A stretch of DNA of 64,000 nucleotides from Silene latifolia (Eukaryota > Streptophyta > Magnoliopsida > Caryophyllales > Caryophyllaceae): positions 82,398,120 to 82,462,119 of the forward strand of contig NC_133535.1 of the NCBI RefSeq assembly GCF_048544455.1, read 5' to 3'. The notes beneath the pieces are model-generated. The model was given only the letters and a program-made list of their open reading frames with translations. It did no database searches and was not told where the DNA came from. A program made the position numbers and the translations under genes. This document shows positions 21,899 through 34,084 of this stretch, piece by piece; the first letter of the stretch is position 1, and each line of letters starts with the position of its first letter.

Positions 21899-21908
21899 GG
21901 TATTTATA
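21899..21908 (-). promoter_or_regulatory. TATA box of the family-1 LTR
   Basis: The complement TATAAATACC is conserved at the same place in the other two LTR copies (about 50602-50611 and 52980-52989), which supports a promoter role. Confidence 0.6.
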
Positions 21909-22034
21909 GTGGAAATTAGGGAGGATGCATTAGGGTTAACTAAGGGCTAAACTAGTAATTACACTTTCTAGATTGAGCAAGGAGGAGCCAGTATTTTTCG
22001 AGAGAAGGGCTTCTTTCTTTGTTGCTTGGAGAAG

Positions 22035-22235
22035 ACAATTCGTGCTGGAGCCGAATCCGGGCGGAATAAGGTCGGGACGGGCGGAATCTGGCGTTGGAAT
22101 CCGAGCGGATTCAAGGGAATCCGGTCGGATTGTGGAGGTGGAATCCGAGCGGATTCAAACAAAGCCGCACGGATTGTGCAAACAAGGGACGGACGGATTG
22201 GTGACAATCCGCTCGGATTGTCACTCAAAGAACAT
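22035..22235. repeat. CGGATT/AATCCG motif array in the family-1 LTR
   Basis: Repeated AATCCGAGCGGATT, GGACGGGCGGAAT, CGCACGGATTG and AATCCGCTCGGATTG at 15-30 base spacing. Arms AATCCG and CGGATT make each unit a near-palindrome. It lies downstream of the TATA box on the - strand, in the presumed transcribed leader. Confidence 0.85.
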
Positions 22236-22565
22236 ATCTTCTTCTTTTCTTCCCTTTTCTTCATAAATTCCTTGGGGATTTCCTTGGGGACTCAAGGATC
22301 CTTTCTCAACATTGCTCTTCTACTATAATATGTACAAAGGCCTTCTAATCTTGTCTCTCCTTGATGCTTGGTCATTGAATTCGATCAATTTAGTCTCGTT
22401 TTGCCATGAAAATGCAAGATTCTTACTCCTTTCCTATCAAGGGATCAAAATCTCAAAGAATATGCAAAACAAAGAACTAAAGATAAGAAATGACCCAAAT
22501 ATGCACTAAGAAGCATGGGAACAAGGCTAATTCGGGGGCTAAATATGCGCTAATTATGGTCACAT

Positions 22566-23605
22566 TAAAAGGTACTAGGATTGTTGGTTCACCATGGCTT
22601 CTAAAGTCCGGACTGAATAAAAAATGCCCTATATTCAATCTGTGGGTAATAAACGTCACCTTTCGGTCCTTAGTTCGCCCTAGGCAATACTAGTTTAGCT
22701 TTCGCCCTAGTTAGTATAAATCCTAATGAAATGCTGCAGAACTACCCCTTTTTCAATCTTTCGATCTAGGAGAAGAGGTTATCGAGACAGTTAATTGAGT
22801 GCGTCGACTCAAACAATTAAAAGATATTAAAGCAGCAGATGCATACAAAGAGACTACGGGTATTCTAATTAAATCGCCCTTCCTACGCCATGGCTACCCT
22901 AAATCCTAGCAAAACGATTAGCTATTCATGATCGAAATGAGGAACAATACTAGCAAAGTAAATGACAATAGATAACATGATAAATGAAACTGAACTAAAA
23001 TTATACTAATGATAATACCGAATTCAACGAAGGAAGAATTGAGAAATGAAGAGTATTTCCGATCCAAAAACTAAAGCAACAGTCTCCGTTTTACGTCCTA
23101 AAATGTGATAATTAGGTCTCTAGTATTCCTTGCCTATTTATAAGAAAAATAGCAAAGAAACAAAGCGTGTAAAATAACAACACAATCGATCCAAAGCCCA
23201 TCAGCGCATGGCCTCTCGATCGAACTCCACAGTTGTTCGATCGAGAGCTTTCCCTAAGCATATCCCTCGATCGAGGACAGTGGTCTCTCGATCGAGGCCT
23301 TCACCTTTGCATTCACTCGATCGAGAACAGGACATCTCGATCGAGGGGTTCTTGACTTCTCGTGTGTTTTCCTATTCCTTTGGATGCCTTCACGCGTCTC
23401 AAGACGGTAAGGTTTCACGCCGACTCTCTTAAGCGGTTTGGAGGACCACAAATAGGTGATTTCCATCATTCCGGTTCGTACCTGCAAATAATGCAAAGCA
23501 GACCAAAGTAGACTATTCGGGGCATTTGTAGTGAAATACTACGAAATAAGCATAGAAATGTGTGCTGAAAAGGCCTAAAAAGGTCTATAAGAAATGCACA
23601 CATCA
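22566..23605 (-). other. 3' LTR of the family-2 element, truncated
   Basis: Matches 30384-31426 of the 5' LTR and ends CACACATCA next to the polypurine tract. A TATA box (complement TATAAATAGG) lies at 23133-23142, and six CGATCGA units lie at 23215-23345. Confidence 0.85.
23210..23350. repeat. CTCGATCGAG palindrome array in the 3' LTR
   Basis: Six CGATCGA units, mostly within the 10-bp palindrome CTCGATCGAG, spaced 18-32 bases. The array is repeated almost exactly in the 5' LTR at 31030-31165. Confidence 0.9.
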
Positions 23606-23620
23606 AACTTCCCCAAACCA
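23606..23620 (-). other. Polypurine tract of the family-2 element
   Basis: The complement reads GGTTTGGGGAAGTT directly before the LTR start TGATGTGTGC. This is the expected plus-strand primer position. Confidence 0.65.
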
Positions 23621-25512
23621 AACCTTTGCTTGTCCTCAAGCAAACTAATGCAACTAGCTAGGACGAAATGGAAAGGAGTAGAACATAGACAAGCTGAAGA
23701 CCGTCGGCTTAAACCATTTAATGCATAAGAATCAACTACTAATAGCTCAATATCAAGGCAAACGAATTTATGCATATTTCAAAAAGATGTTGAACTTTTG
23801 ACCTTGCAAGACTTTTAAAAATGGACTCTCACGGGTCGCTCAATCACACAATTAAGCACAAGGTGATATATAATAAAAGATAGAAAGAATAAAGAACACT
23901 CACCTAACTGCGACCTATAAGAACATGCATGCAATCTAACATGAATAAAGTCTCTACAACCGTACATATGCATTCCAACCAAACTGATGACCAAGACACA
24001 TGCCGAGGACTTACATATGGGTAAGTGAGGTAATAGGTAAGAAGGGGCTAAAATGAATTTGGATATGTGGGGTTAATAGCCAAGCTAGCAACAACGGATC
24101 CAAATTATACAACTTCCCTACTTCAAACACCGTACAAATCAATACGAAACAGTGCAAATTGGATGCACACAGCTCACTAATCACCATAAAATTATCAACT
24201 CCCCATAAGATATAGATTAAACATGGGAGCATAGATCACAACATACAGTCTTTTCATTTTCCGCATATGATTTTTTTTTTCTTTTTTTTTTTCATATCTC
24301 TTTTTGGATTTTTCTTTTCCTTTTTTTTCATTTTTCTTCAATTCTTTTTCAATATTCCTCCTTCATTTCCTTCACCCATCCATCTCATGAAAAAGATATA
24401 ATAACCAACTGCAAATCAACACATTCCCAACATTGCTACCATTACTAGCGCGGCTAGGGTGGAAAAAATGTGGATTGTAGCTAAATAGGGACAAAATAGG
24501 CAATTTGGCTATGTGGAGCTCATGGGTAAAATGAAATAAAGGGATTGCCTCTCCAAACATGTGTCACCAACCACAGACCCGAATGCATACAGGTACTAAG
24601 TAGACTAAACTCATGCTTATGCAATTTGATGTTACACGCCTCATAAGGAGTAACTACTCACTTCCTACGTGAACTGGTCATGGATGACACCAGTTATAAA
24701 GCTCTAAACCTAAAAAAGATATTGTAGTTTGCCAAAATTTCAAGTCTAATCTACTTGTTCAACGAATTTTGAAACGAAATTCGAGAAATTGCAAAGACTT
24801 TTGCTAAAAGATGTGAAACAATGCAAGGCTTAATCAAAAAGACAGTTATCAGCAATGAAAAACTCCAATCAGACTCAACCTAAAATGCAAAAATAAACAC
24901 GATTTTTTTTTTGAAGTTTTTAAGTTTAACCAATGCAAACGTAAGTAAACGTGATAACAGAAATGAAATAAAAACAACATGCAGACACGATATGGATGCA
25001 TACCCTCCCCAAACCAAACTGTACAATATCCCCATTGTACAAAGTAAAGGAAAAGAAATGCAGATTAAAGAGAGGGAGAGCCGAAGACTTACAAAAGTGC
25101 GCAAACCACGAACCTCCCCAAACCGAACCAGGAAGAGAGGTTGGTAGGGTTCTCGATCGACAAAGGGTCCGCTCGATCGAAAGGAAAATGGTACTCGATC
25201 GAGACACATAACACTCGATCGAGGCTTCAAGCGGTGCAGATACTCGATCGAACAGGTAGTAGCTCGATCGAGAGCTTTAAAAAGGGAAGGACCACTCGAT
25301 CGAGTAACAAAACTACTCGATCGAGGGCTGTTGCATCAGTAAGCAACAGTACAGTACCTGTGCTGTACAATTCACGCATAAACTCTATTAAAATTGTTCA
25401 AACGCACACCGAACAGAAATAAAGAGTGTTAAAAGTTTCAAAAACAAACACAACAAATTACAATCGGGTTGCCTCCCGAAAAGCGCAGGTTTATGAGGTC
25501 CCGCACGACCTA
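23621..25512 (-). other. 3' non-coding interior of the family-2 element
   Basis: About 1.9 kb between the end of pol and the 3' LTR with no credible frame. It holds poly-T-rich tracts (24270-24370) and the palindrome array at 25145-25335. Athila elements often carry a long region or an env-like gene here; no env-like protein is recognisable. Confidence 0.6.
25145..25335. repeat. CTCGATCGAG palindrome array in the 3' interior
   Basis: Eight CGATCGA units at 18-30 base spacing (TACTCGATCGAGACACA, AACACTCGATCGAGGC and others), outside the LTRs and downstream of pol. Confidence 0.9.
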
Positions 25513-25518
25513 TAAGCG

Positions 25519-27310
25519 TCAAACATCACGCTCTGCCATCGCGTCGAAAAAGAGAACTTCGACGCGGCCAACAACAGCATCAGCCCCATAATAGTGCTTC
25601 ACAAGATGACCATTAACTTTGAAGCGATTCCCCTCGTAGTCCTCTAACTCAACCGATCCAAATTTTGTGACGCCAATCAGCGTGTACGGACCACTCCACC
25701 TGGACTTCAGCTATCCAGGAAACAGTCTCAACCGGGCATTAAACAGTAACACCTTTTGCCCAACATGGAACTCACGGGGTACAATCCTCTTATCGTGCCA
25801 ACGCTTAGTCTTCTCCTTATAAATTCGGGAGCTATCATAAGCGTTCAGCCAAAACTCCTCCAGCGCATCTAGCTGCAATAAACGTTTCTCACCACACGAG
25901 TCAGCATCATAATTAAGCTGGCGGATAGCCCACCAAGCTTTATGTTCTAGCTCAACAGGTAAATGACAAGACTTTCCATACACTAAACGATACGGTGAAG
26001 CACCGATTGGTGTCTTAAAAGCCGTCCTATAAGCCCACAACGTGTCCTCTAATTTAGCACTCCAGTCTTTCCGTGATTTGGACACTACTTTGCTCAATAT
26101 CTCTTTTAGTTCCCTATTAGAGACCTCAACCTGTCCGCTATTCTGAGGATGATACCCCAAACCCCTACGGTGTTTGACACCATATTTAGACAGCAAAGCA
26201 GTCAACTGCTGTTCTCTAAAATGCATACCCCTATCACTAATGACGACCCTAGGGACACCAAAACGGGGAAAAATAGTCTTAAGAAACAGCTTAATCACAG
26301 TCCTGGCATCAAAATTGGGAGTGGCAATCGCCTCCACCCACTTAGACACATAGTCTACAGCTACCAGAATATACCTGTTACCCTGGCTAGACGGGAATGG
26401 CCCTTGATAATCGATGCCCCATACATCGAAAATCTCAACCTCTAAAATGCCGTTCTGAGGCATCTCATGTCTCTTGGAAATGTTTCCCGTTCCCTGACAA
26501 GCATCACAGCTAGCAATAAAAACTTTAGTGTCAGCGAAAAGAGTTGGCCAATGAAAACCTGACTGCAATACCTTAGCCACGGTACGTGATGGACCGTGGT
26601 GTCCTCCACAAGGAGCTGAATGGCAGCCTTCTAGGATAGCTTTGGTCTCCCACTGCGGAATACACCGTCTGTAGAGTCTGTCTGCAGATTCCTTAAATAA
26701 ATAAGGGTCATCCCAGAAATATTGCCGTGCATCATGTAAGAATCTCTTGCGCTGCTGATGAGATAAATCCGGTGGCAGTGCCTGACTGACAGCAAAGTTA
26801 GCATAGTCTGCAAACCAAGGTTCATCACCATCCTTAGAATTCACAGAGGTCACAGAAAAAACATCAACAGAAAATAAAGAGTCATCAGCAAAAGAATCAT
26901 TAATAGGAAGAGAATCCTCCCCCTCCTGTTGCGTCAGACGCGACAGATGGTTGGCTAAACATTTTCTCGCTCCCTTCTTATCCTTAATCTCCAAGTCAAA
27001 CTCCCGTAAAAGGAGTATCCATCTCAAAGAATCTGGCTTAGCTTCCTTCTTGTTCAGAAGGTGTTTCAGCGCTGCATGATCTGTAAAAATAATAACTTTA
27101 GAACCCAACAAATACGATCTAAACTTATCTAACGCATAAACAACAGCTAACAGCTCCTTCTCCGTGGTGACATATTTCACTTGAGCCTCATCCAGAGTTC
27201 GGATCGCATAATAGATCGCACTCAGCGCCTTGTCTTTCCGCTAGCCTAGCACCGCTCCTAGTGCATAATCACTGGCATCGCACATAATCTCGAAGGCGGG
27301 TTCCAAATCC
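25519..27310 (-). pseudogene. Athila-like RNase H and integrase (family 2)
   Basis: Completes the polyprotein: RNase H copies out the RNA template and integrase inserts the cDNA. The shifted frame starts near 27310 (IMCDASDYALGAVLG), meets TAG at 27241-27243 where Gln is expected, then runs [19 protein letters not shown]. The integrase zinc finger is seen as [12 protein letters not shown] and CDACQG. The core has [24 protein letters not shown] and SNRELKEIL, so the DDE residues are present. A TAG at 25711-25713 follows FPG where Lys is likely (LKSRWSGPY); homology runs on to the stop at 25519-25521 (FDAMAERDV). Confidence 0.85.
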
Positions 27311-29674
27311 GGTCAGGAGGCGGATAATGGGTGCAGAGACCAAAGCCTGCTTCAAAGTGTTAAAAGCAGAAAGACATTCATCATTAAAATCAAAAGGAGC
27401 ATCCTTTAAAAGCAACTGTGTAAGCGGTCGAACAATATTTGAGAAGTCCTTGATAAACCGACGATAAAAGCCAGCGTGACCAAGGAAACTCCTCACCCCT
27501 TTAACATTAACTGGAGGGGGTAATTGCTCGATTACTTGCACCTTTGCTTTATCTACCTCAATACCCCTGTTGGAGACTAAGTGCCCAAGGACTACGCCCT
27601 CATTTACCATAAAATGGCACTTCTCCCAGTTTAGCACCAGATTAACCTCAATACATCGCTGCAAAACTTTATCAAGGTTAGCTAAACAATTATCAAAGTC
27701 ATTCCCATAGACACTAAAGTCATCCATAAAGACTTCTATGATAGACTCTATATACTCAGAAAAGATCCCCATCATACACCTCTGAAAGGTAGCAGGGGCA
27801 TTACACAAACCAAAAGGCATCCTGCGATAAGCAAAAACACCCTTTGGACAAGTAAAAGTAGTCTTTTCCTGATCATCTGGATGAATAGGGATCTGAAAGA
27901 ACCCTGAGTACCCATCCAGATAACAGAAAAACTCGTGAGAAGCTAATCTCTCTATCATCTGATCAATGAAAGGAAGGGGGAAATGATCTTTCTTGGTGGC
28001 GGCATTTAATTGCCGATAATCTATACACATCCGCCACCCGGTCACTAGTCTAGTAGGTATTAGATCATTATTTTCATTTCGGACAACTGTAGTACCTCCT
28101 TTCTTAGGTACCACCTGAACGGGGCTTACCCATTTAGAATTCCCAACTGAATAAACAATACCTGCGTCGAGTAGTTTCATAACCTCAGCCGTCACGACCT
28201 CTTCCATTTTCGGATTCAGCTTTCGCTGACCCTGTCTGCAAGGTTTGTGATCATCCTCTAGCTCAATCCTGTGCATGCAAACATCAGGGCTAATGCCCTT
28301 AAGGTCATCCAATGAATATCCCATCGCCTTCCTATTTCTCTTAAGAACCGTCAATAAAGCAGTCAACTGTTCGTCGTTGAGCTTAGCACTCACAATCACT
28401 GGGAACTGCTCAGTATCATCAAGGAAAGCATACTTAAGATGAGAGGGAAGAGCCTTACGCTCGGGGACCTTTACCTCGACTGAGCACAAAGTATGTGCTA
28501 AGTTTTCTACCTGTTCCAGTTGAACGTCAGACAACTCTATCTCATCTGTGGCAATTCCAAGCAACTCCTCGACATCATCCTCGTCATCTGAAAAATCTGC
28601 ACACTCATCTAGAAACATCAAAGACTCTTGCGGATCCTTAACCAAGGAATCCGACCAAAACTCGTAAGCAGACTCATCAACAATATCAACAGAATAACAA
28701 GTATCCTCTATCATTGGTCTAGACAAGGTCTCGGGCAGACTAAACGTAATCACATCATCCCCTACCTCTAGAGTCAAACACCCGAGTTTGACATCAATAA
28801 TAGCTCCAACTGTACACAAAAACGGTCTACCCAGAATATTCTGGGTACGGGTATCCTCAGCAATATCTAATACAATAAAGTCCACTGGAATAAAGAATTT
28901 GCCCACCTTGACGGGCACATCCTCTAAGATACCTAAGGGCCGTCTAACAGATCTGTCGGCCATCTGCAGGGTGATATTGGTCATTTTTAGGTGACCCAAT
29001 TTAAGCTTAGAAAAGATAGAATAGGGCATGACACTGACACTAGCTCCAAGGTCACACAGCGCCCTATTTATCATCACATCTCCTATAACACAAGGAATAG
29101 AGAAACTACCCGGGTCTTTCAATTTAGGGGGAGACTTTCCTGAAATTAGACAACTAGACTCTTCCATGAAAGCGACAGTAGCTGTTTCTCCAAATTCCCT
29201 CCTACGCATAATAATATCTTTCATAAATTTTGCGTAAGGAGGTATTTGGGTAATTAACTCAGCAAAAGGAATGGTTACCTGAATATTTCTTACCATATCC
29301 GCGAATTTGCTGAATTGTCTCTCCGTCTTCGTGTCGCGCAATCGACTTGGATAAGGGACCTTGACCATAGGAAGTGGGTCCTCTTCTTTCTCTTTACCTC
29401 TATCAGTTCTCGACACCCTCACAGCACAGGAGGGTACCCCACTACGTCCACCATTGGAATGCGTGTCCGCAGGCTCAGTATCTCTCGATCGAGGCTCAGA
29501 AGTGCTCGATCGAGAGGTTTTATTACTAACCTCTCTTGATCGAGAGGTTTCATTGTGTAGCTCACTCGATCGAGAGGTATCGGCTCTCGATCGAGGGATT
29601 TCTTCCTCAGCACTGGTCGATCGAGAGTTAAGTTCACTCGATCGACCACCCTTCAGCAGTTCTTCGTCATTTTG
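27269..29674 (-). pseudogene. Athila-like protease and reverse transcriptase (family 2)
   Basis: Long frame open from 29674. Its first 80 residues are encoded by a CGATCGAG array and are rich in R-S-R and R-S-S. The aspartic protease has the Athila-type active site CDLGASVSVMP. The reverse transcriptase shows SKWVSPVQVVPKKGG, WRMCIDYRQLNAATKKDHFP, FGLCNAPATFQ and the catalytic box FMDDFSVYG. The frame leaves the family pattern near 27310 (a 1-base indel before the RNase H) and ends at 27269. The coding part up to the RT thumb is intact, but the break separates it from RNase H and integrase. Confidence 0.9.
29475..29650. repeat. CGATCGAG array inside coding sequence of the family-2 element
   Basis: Seven units (CGATCGAG, one as TGATCGAG) at 20-30 base spacing. 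All are in the same reading register of the protease-RT frame, giving repeated R-S-R or R-S-S. It is the same motif as in the LTRs and the 3' interior. Confidence 0.9.
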
Positions 29675-29967
29675 TCAACAAGAATCCCTGCCTCGGCATT
29701 TGAACTTTCTGGAGTATGTTCTGGTCCGTCATAAGTGCGACCACTCCTCAAACTTATTGCATTTACCGGGTCTTCCTCTAAGCACATTGACTCACACTTT
29801 TCGAGCAGTTTACGGAAGGCATCCGCACCAGATTCCTGCTCAAGATGTTGTGTGTGAATGGCGGCCTTAAGATCGTACTTGACCTGAGTATTGTCAGCAT
29901 AAAGCTCGAAGGAAGGGCCTCCTTGCCTAAACTTCCGATAGGCTAGAACTCTCTCGGATGTAGCCAT
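29653..29967 (-). pseudogene. Athila-like gag, internally deleted (family 2)
   Basis: A 104-residue frame from MATSERVLAYRKF at 29967. Soon after the start it jumps to sequence typical of the end of Athila gag (ESMCLEEDPVNAISLRSGRTYDGP). Capsid and CCHC knuckle are missing; a usual gag is several hundred residues. Its end overlaps the protease frame by about 20 bases in another register. Confidence 0.7.
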
Positions 29968-30136
29968 ACATGAAATGGGATTGTGTCCCTATTCGCCACA
30001 TCTTTCACAAATTGCCTCCATAGCTGAACTATAACCTGTAAGCACAAAAACACTCGGGTTAAGAATGAGAATTGTCTCAAGGAATAAATTCCCGGAGACA
30101 AAAGACAAACAAAGAAACTATAAAATTGCACTGCCT

Positions 30137-30153
30137 CCCCGGCAACGGCGCCA
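30137..30153 (-). other. Primer-binding site, tRNA-Asp type (family 2)
   Basis: The complement TGGCGCCGTTGCCGGGG matches the 3' end of tRNA-Asp(GTC). It lies five bases inside the 5' LTR, the same primer as family 1. Confidence 0.85.
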
Positions 30154-30158
30154 AAATT

Positions 30159-31426
30159 TGATACGATTGTCGCAACCCTGTCAAAGATAGAACCAACGGG
30201 TCTCAACTGAATGTAGCAGAGGCAGTCGGGTATCGAATCCACAGGGAGATGGGAATCCTATAGTCAACTAGGTCTGTCGAAAGTAACCAAAATGGGGGGG
30301 TTCATTTGTTTGCTTTCTAAAAACTATGAGTAAAGGAGAGAATAAAAGAGACGAGAGAGAAATAAAATAGAGATGAACAAGAAAGAAAGGTACTAGGATT
30401 TTCGGTTCACCATGGCTTCTAAAGTCTGGATTGCATCAAAAATGCCCTATATTCAATCTGTGGGTAATAATCGTCACCTTTCGGTCCTTAGTTCGCCCTA
30501 GGCAATACTAGTTTAGCTTTCGCCCTAGTTAGTATAAATCCTAATGAAACGCTGCAGAACTACCCCTTTTTCAATCTTTCGATCTAGGAGAAGAGGTTAT
30601 CGAGACAGTTAATTGAGTGCGTCGACTCAAACAATTAAAAGATATTAAAGCAGCAGATGCATACAAAGAGACTACGGGTATTCTAATTAAATCGCCCTTC
30701 CTACGCCATGGCTACCCTAAATCCTAGCAAAACGATTAGCTATTCATGATCGAAACGAGGAACAATAATAGCGAAGCAAATGACAATAGATAACATGATA
30801 AATGAAACTGAACTGAAATTATACTAATGATAATACCGAATTCAACGAAGGAAGAATTGAGAAATGAAGAGTATTTCCGATCCAAAAACTAAAGCAACAG
30901 TTTCCGTTTTACGTCCTAAAATGTGATAATTAGGTCTCTAGTATTCCTTGCCTATTTATAAGAAAAATAGCAAAGAAAAAAAGCGTGTAAAATAACAACA
31001 CAATCGATCCAAAGCCCATCAGCGCATGGCCTCTCGATCGAACTCCACAGTTGTTCGATCGAGAGCTTTCCCTAAGCATATCCCTCGATCGAGGACAGTG
31101 GTCTCTCGATCGAGGCCTTCACCTTTGCATTCACTCGATCGAGAACAGGACATCTCGATCGAGGGGTTCTTGACTTCTCGTGTGTTCTCCTATTCCTTTG
31201 GATGCCTTCACGCGTCTCAAGACGGTAAGGTTTTACACCGACTCTCTTAAGCAGGTTTGGAAGACCACAAATAGGCTAATTTCCAGTCATTCCGGTTCGT
31301 ACCTGCAAATAATGCAAAGCAGACCAAAGTAGACTATTCGGGGCATTTGTAGTGAAATACTACGAAATAAGCATAGAAATGTGTGCTGAAAAGGCCTAAA
31401 AAGGTCTATATGAAATGCACACATCA
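30159..31426 (-). other. 5' LTR of the family-2 element, complete
   Basis: 1268 bp bounded on the + strand by TGATACG and CACATCA (TG..CA). A TATA box (complement TATAAATAGG) lies at 30951-30960. Six CGATCGA units lie at 31030-31165. It is joined at 31427 to Tekay-like LTR sequence. Confidence 0.9.
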
Positions 31427-31844
31427 CGCATCTCGAGAACCATAGACAAACATTCACAATCACAGCCGTCACAACACAATTACTATATCAATGAAGCAAT
31501 CAATCTCAACACATCAACAATCATCTCATTATGGGACTAATACTGAGTAGGAAATCCTACCTAGAAAGCACAACAATCAGACGGTCTCTACAGCTGTATC
31601 AAAAAGCCTCTTCTACAAAACCTCCTCCCTCGACGCAAGGATCTCAACGGTATAACGAACGGTGAAATCCGACCTTCCAAACTCCGGGATTTGCTAACAA
31701 TGCGATTAAAGTGAAGAACGTACTTTGCTTTCTCTCTTGACATTAAATTAGGTTTTGAAAAGTGTTTAAGAACAATGACGGAAAAGCTTAAATACTTTAA
31801 TCGCATAATTAACAAAACCCGATAAATAACTCCCCGTAAACTGG

Positions 31845-32365
31845 CTACTCGATCGAGTAGCTAAGGTACTCGATCGAGTGCCCCCTTACTCGATCGAGTA
31901 TCCTAGTTACTCGATCGAGTACCCAACAGGTCAGAAACTATTTTAAAACACAACTCACCCTTACTCAACAGAGTAAGGCCTACTCGATAGAGTACCCCGA
32001 GACTCATAAATACGGAGTATTACAGTTTCTCTTGGGCGGCATCTTGAAACTATATAAGAAAGGGTAGACATAAACATACGCACTAAAACCTCAAAACACG
32101 AAAGCGGACTGCCCAGAACACACTCGATCGAGTGCCTAAACTTACTCGATCTAAGAGGCTACTCGATCGAGTGCCCCCATACTCGATCGAGTGCCTAGAC
32201 ATTAGACCCCAAACAGACCTTCTGATCTCTAACATACTCGACCGAGTAGCCAGACTACTCGATCGAGTGACCCCCTACTCGATCGAGTGCCTAAAAACAC
32301 GATTCTGGTTGCAAAATCGTCAAATACCCACTCGATCGAGTCAGACCCACTCGATCGAGTCATGC
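31845..32365. repeat. ACTCGATCGAGT palindrome arrays, Tekay-like LTR fragment and interior
   Basis: Four units in the LTR fragment (31850-31925) and about nine in the interior (32120-32360), some mutated (ACTCGATCTAAG, ACTCGACCGAGT). Most are the full 12-bp palindrome with CCCC or GCCTA-type spacers. Confidence 0.9.
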
Positions 32366-34084
32366 TAACTCGAATATGCTACCCGCATGCTATATCATAT
32401 CCCAACATACTACACAACTTTATAAACTCAACATTATACTATAGTTAAGCATGCGATTCTACCAAGCTTTTCATATGATCAACAAAACAATTATATCATG
32501 TTATCAAACGCTACATAGTAAACATCCAACATGCTTCTTGTTCAAACAACAGTTCTATATACTTCACCAACGTTTCATGCGCAAACTCAACCTTCTACTC
32601 CAAACATCCAAGAATTACAGCATACATCACCACATTCACATGCAAACTAACAAACATCACATACGACCTTGACATATACCCCCCATGTGACCGGTTCAAA
32701 ATTGTAGGGCGAGTTTGCGACTTTAGGACGTCTTCCAAGCCTTTGCATTAGCCCCTACAACATTTACCCCGGGTTCATTTTAATTGACTCCCTATATTCA
32801 TTAGATTCATTGGATACAGGTTTCAGGATCGTCGCGCTGATACCATTTTGTAACAACCCCATACACCAAGTGCCTTACCAGGACCACTCAGGTATAAGGA
32901 TGCTACCATCTCGGTTACCCGAGGCAATGATAATCAAATAGACAATAATGAAACAACATTTAAATAGAAATACTTTAGCGAAAGGTTACAATCCGAAACC
33001 AAAACCAAAATACGAAATACGAATACAAGTTCTCAAAACCAACTGTCTACTGAGTTAACTGAAATGTTTATTAAACTACTAAGCTACAGCGGAAGACTTC
33101 TATCATCAGACGGTGGCATATCCCAGCTATCCCAGTAACGCGACTCATACTTGCTCAATAACTGCTCACCATCCCCGAATGGATCACCACAGTTTTTAAA
33201 ACATTAAACGGGGTCAGTACTTATCACACAATTTATAAAAACCAACAATACAGTAAAACAAACAGCTCAATCATCAGATATTCTCCGAACCCCAAACCCA
33301 ACTCCACAATCCTGACTACACACTAAAGTGTGTAGCCCTGCCAGAGTGCCCATCGCAACAGGTCACTCCTCACCGCCAGTGGGGGACCGCAGCCGTTCCC
33401 ACCTAAGCCCTGCTCATCTCCATCGAGCGATAAACCCAAATCCATTAATGTGCACATCCCTTCTATGGCGGGTTCCACAGAAGGCAAATCATGGGCGTTA
33501 AGCCACTCCCGCAAGTGACTCCACTCAGCCAGGGACGCACCCCGAAGAACACAGACAGATACAATCAATCACAACTATTATTAGCAACCAAATCCAGTAA
33601 TCGTCACAATACGAGTATGATAATATTCAACAACCACAAAACACCAGAACACATTATGAGACTAATACTGAGTAGGGAAACCCTACCTGGAAAGCACAAC
33701 ACAATCAGACGATCTCACAGCTGATATCAAAATGCTTCCTCTACGAATCCTCTTCCTAACATACAAACATATAATCACTACCAATCATAAAATACAACAA
33801 AACCCCCAAATCCCAACACTAGGGTTTAACCAACTTTAATAAAATACTATAAAAACGGTACATAGATCTTACCCTCGACGCAAGGATTACAACGGTATAA
33901 AGAAAGGTAAAATCCGACCTTCCAAGCTCCGGGATTTGCCAACAATGCGGTTGATGCGAAGAACGTAGTTTAATTTCTCTCTTTGAAAGTAATTAGGTTT
34001 TAAAAGTGTTTAAAGAAAAGTGACAGAAGTTATTATATACTTAATCGCATTATTAACAAAACCCGACAAATCATTTCCCGTAAA

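Larger units (their letters stand above)
20811..22565 (-). mobile_element. Athila-like family-1 5' LTR
   Basis: It starts TGATGCGAGTCC beside the primer site. It is homologous to 46361-51289 (minus its insertion) and to 52081-53811. On the - strand a TATAAATACC box lies at 21899-21908. The outer end should read TCACATCA as in the other copies, but here it stops at TCACAT and joins family-2 LTR sequence. The two last bases and the flank are therefore lost. Confidence 0.85.
22566..31426 (-). mobile_element. Athila-like Ty3/gypsy element, family 2
   Basis: 5' LTR 30159-31426, tRNA-Asp-type primer site, gag remnant, PR-RT-RNaseH-INT, a long 3' non-coding stretch, polypurine tract and 3' LTR 22566-23605. 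The LTRs are about 97% alike by eye over 1.04 kb. The outer 223 bases or so of the 3' LTR are missing, so the target duplication cannot be tested. It is inserted at 31427 in a Tekay-like LTR. Gag is largely deleted and pol has a frameshift and stops, so it is not autonomous. Confidence 0.9.

Noticed and set aside
22312..22693. Small open frames around the LTR junction
   Set aside because: Cross the family-1/family-2 LTR boundary and have no conserved motif.
23210..32365. Palindrome arrays read as CRISPR or attachment sites
   Set aside because: Spacing is irregular, the units sit in LTRs and coding sequence of plant retroelements, and no cas-like gene exists.
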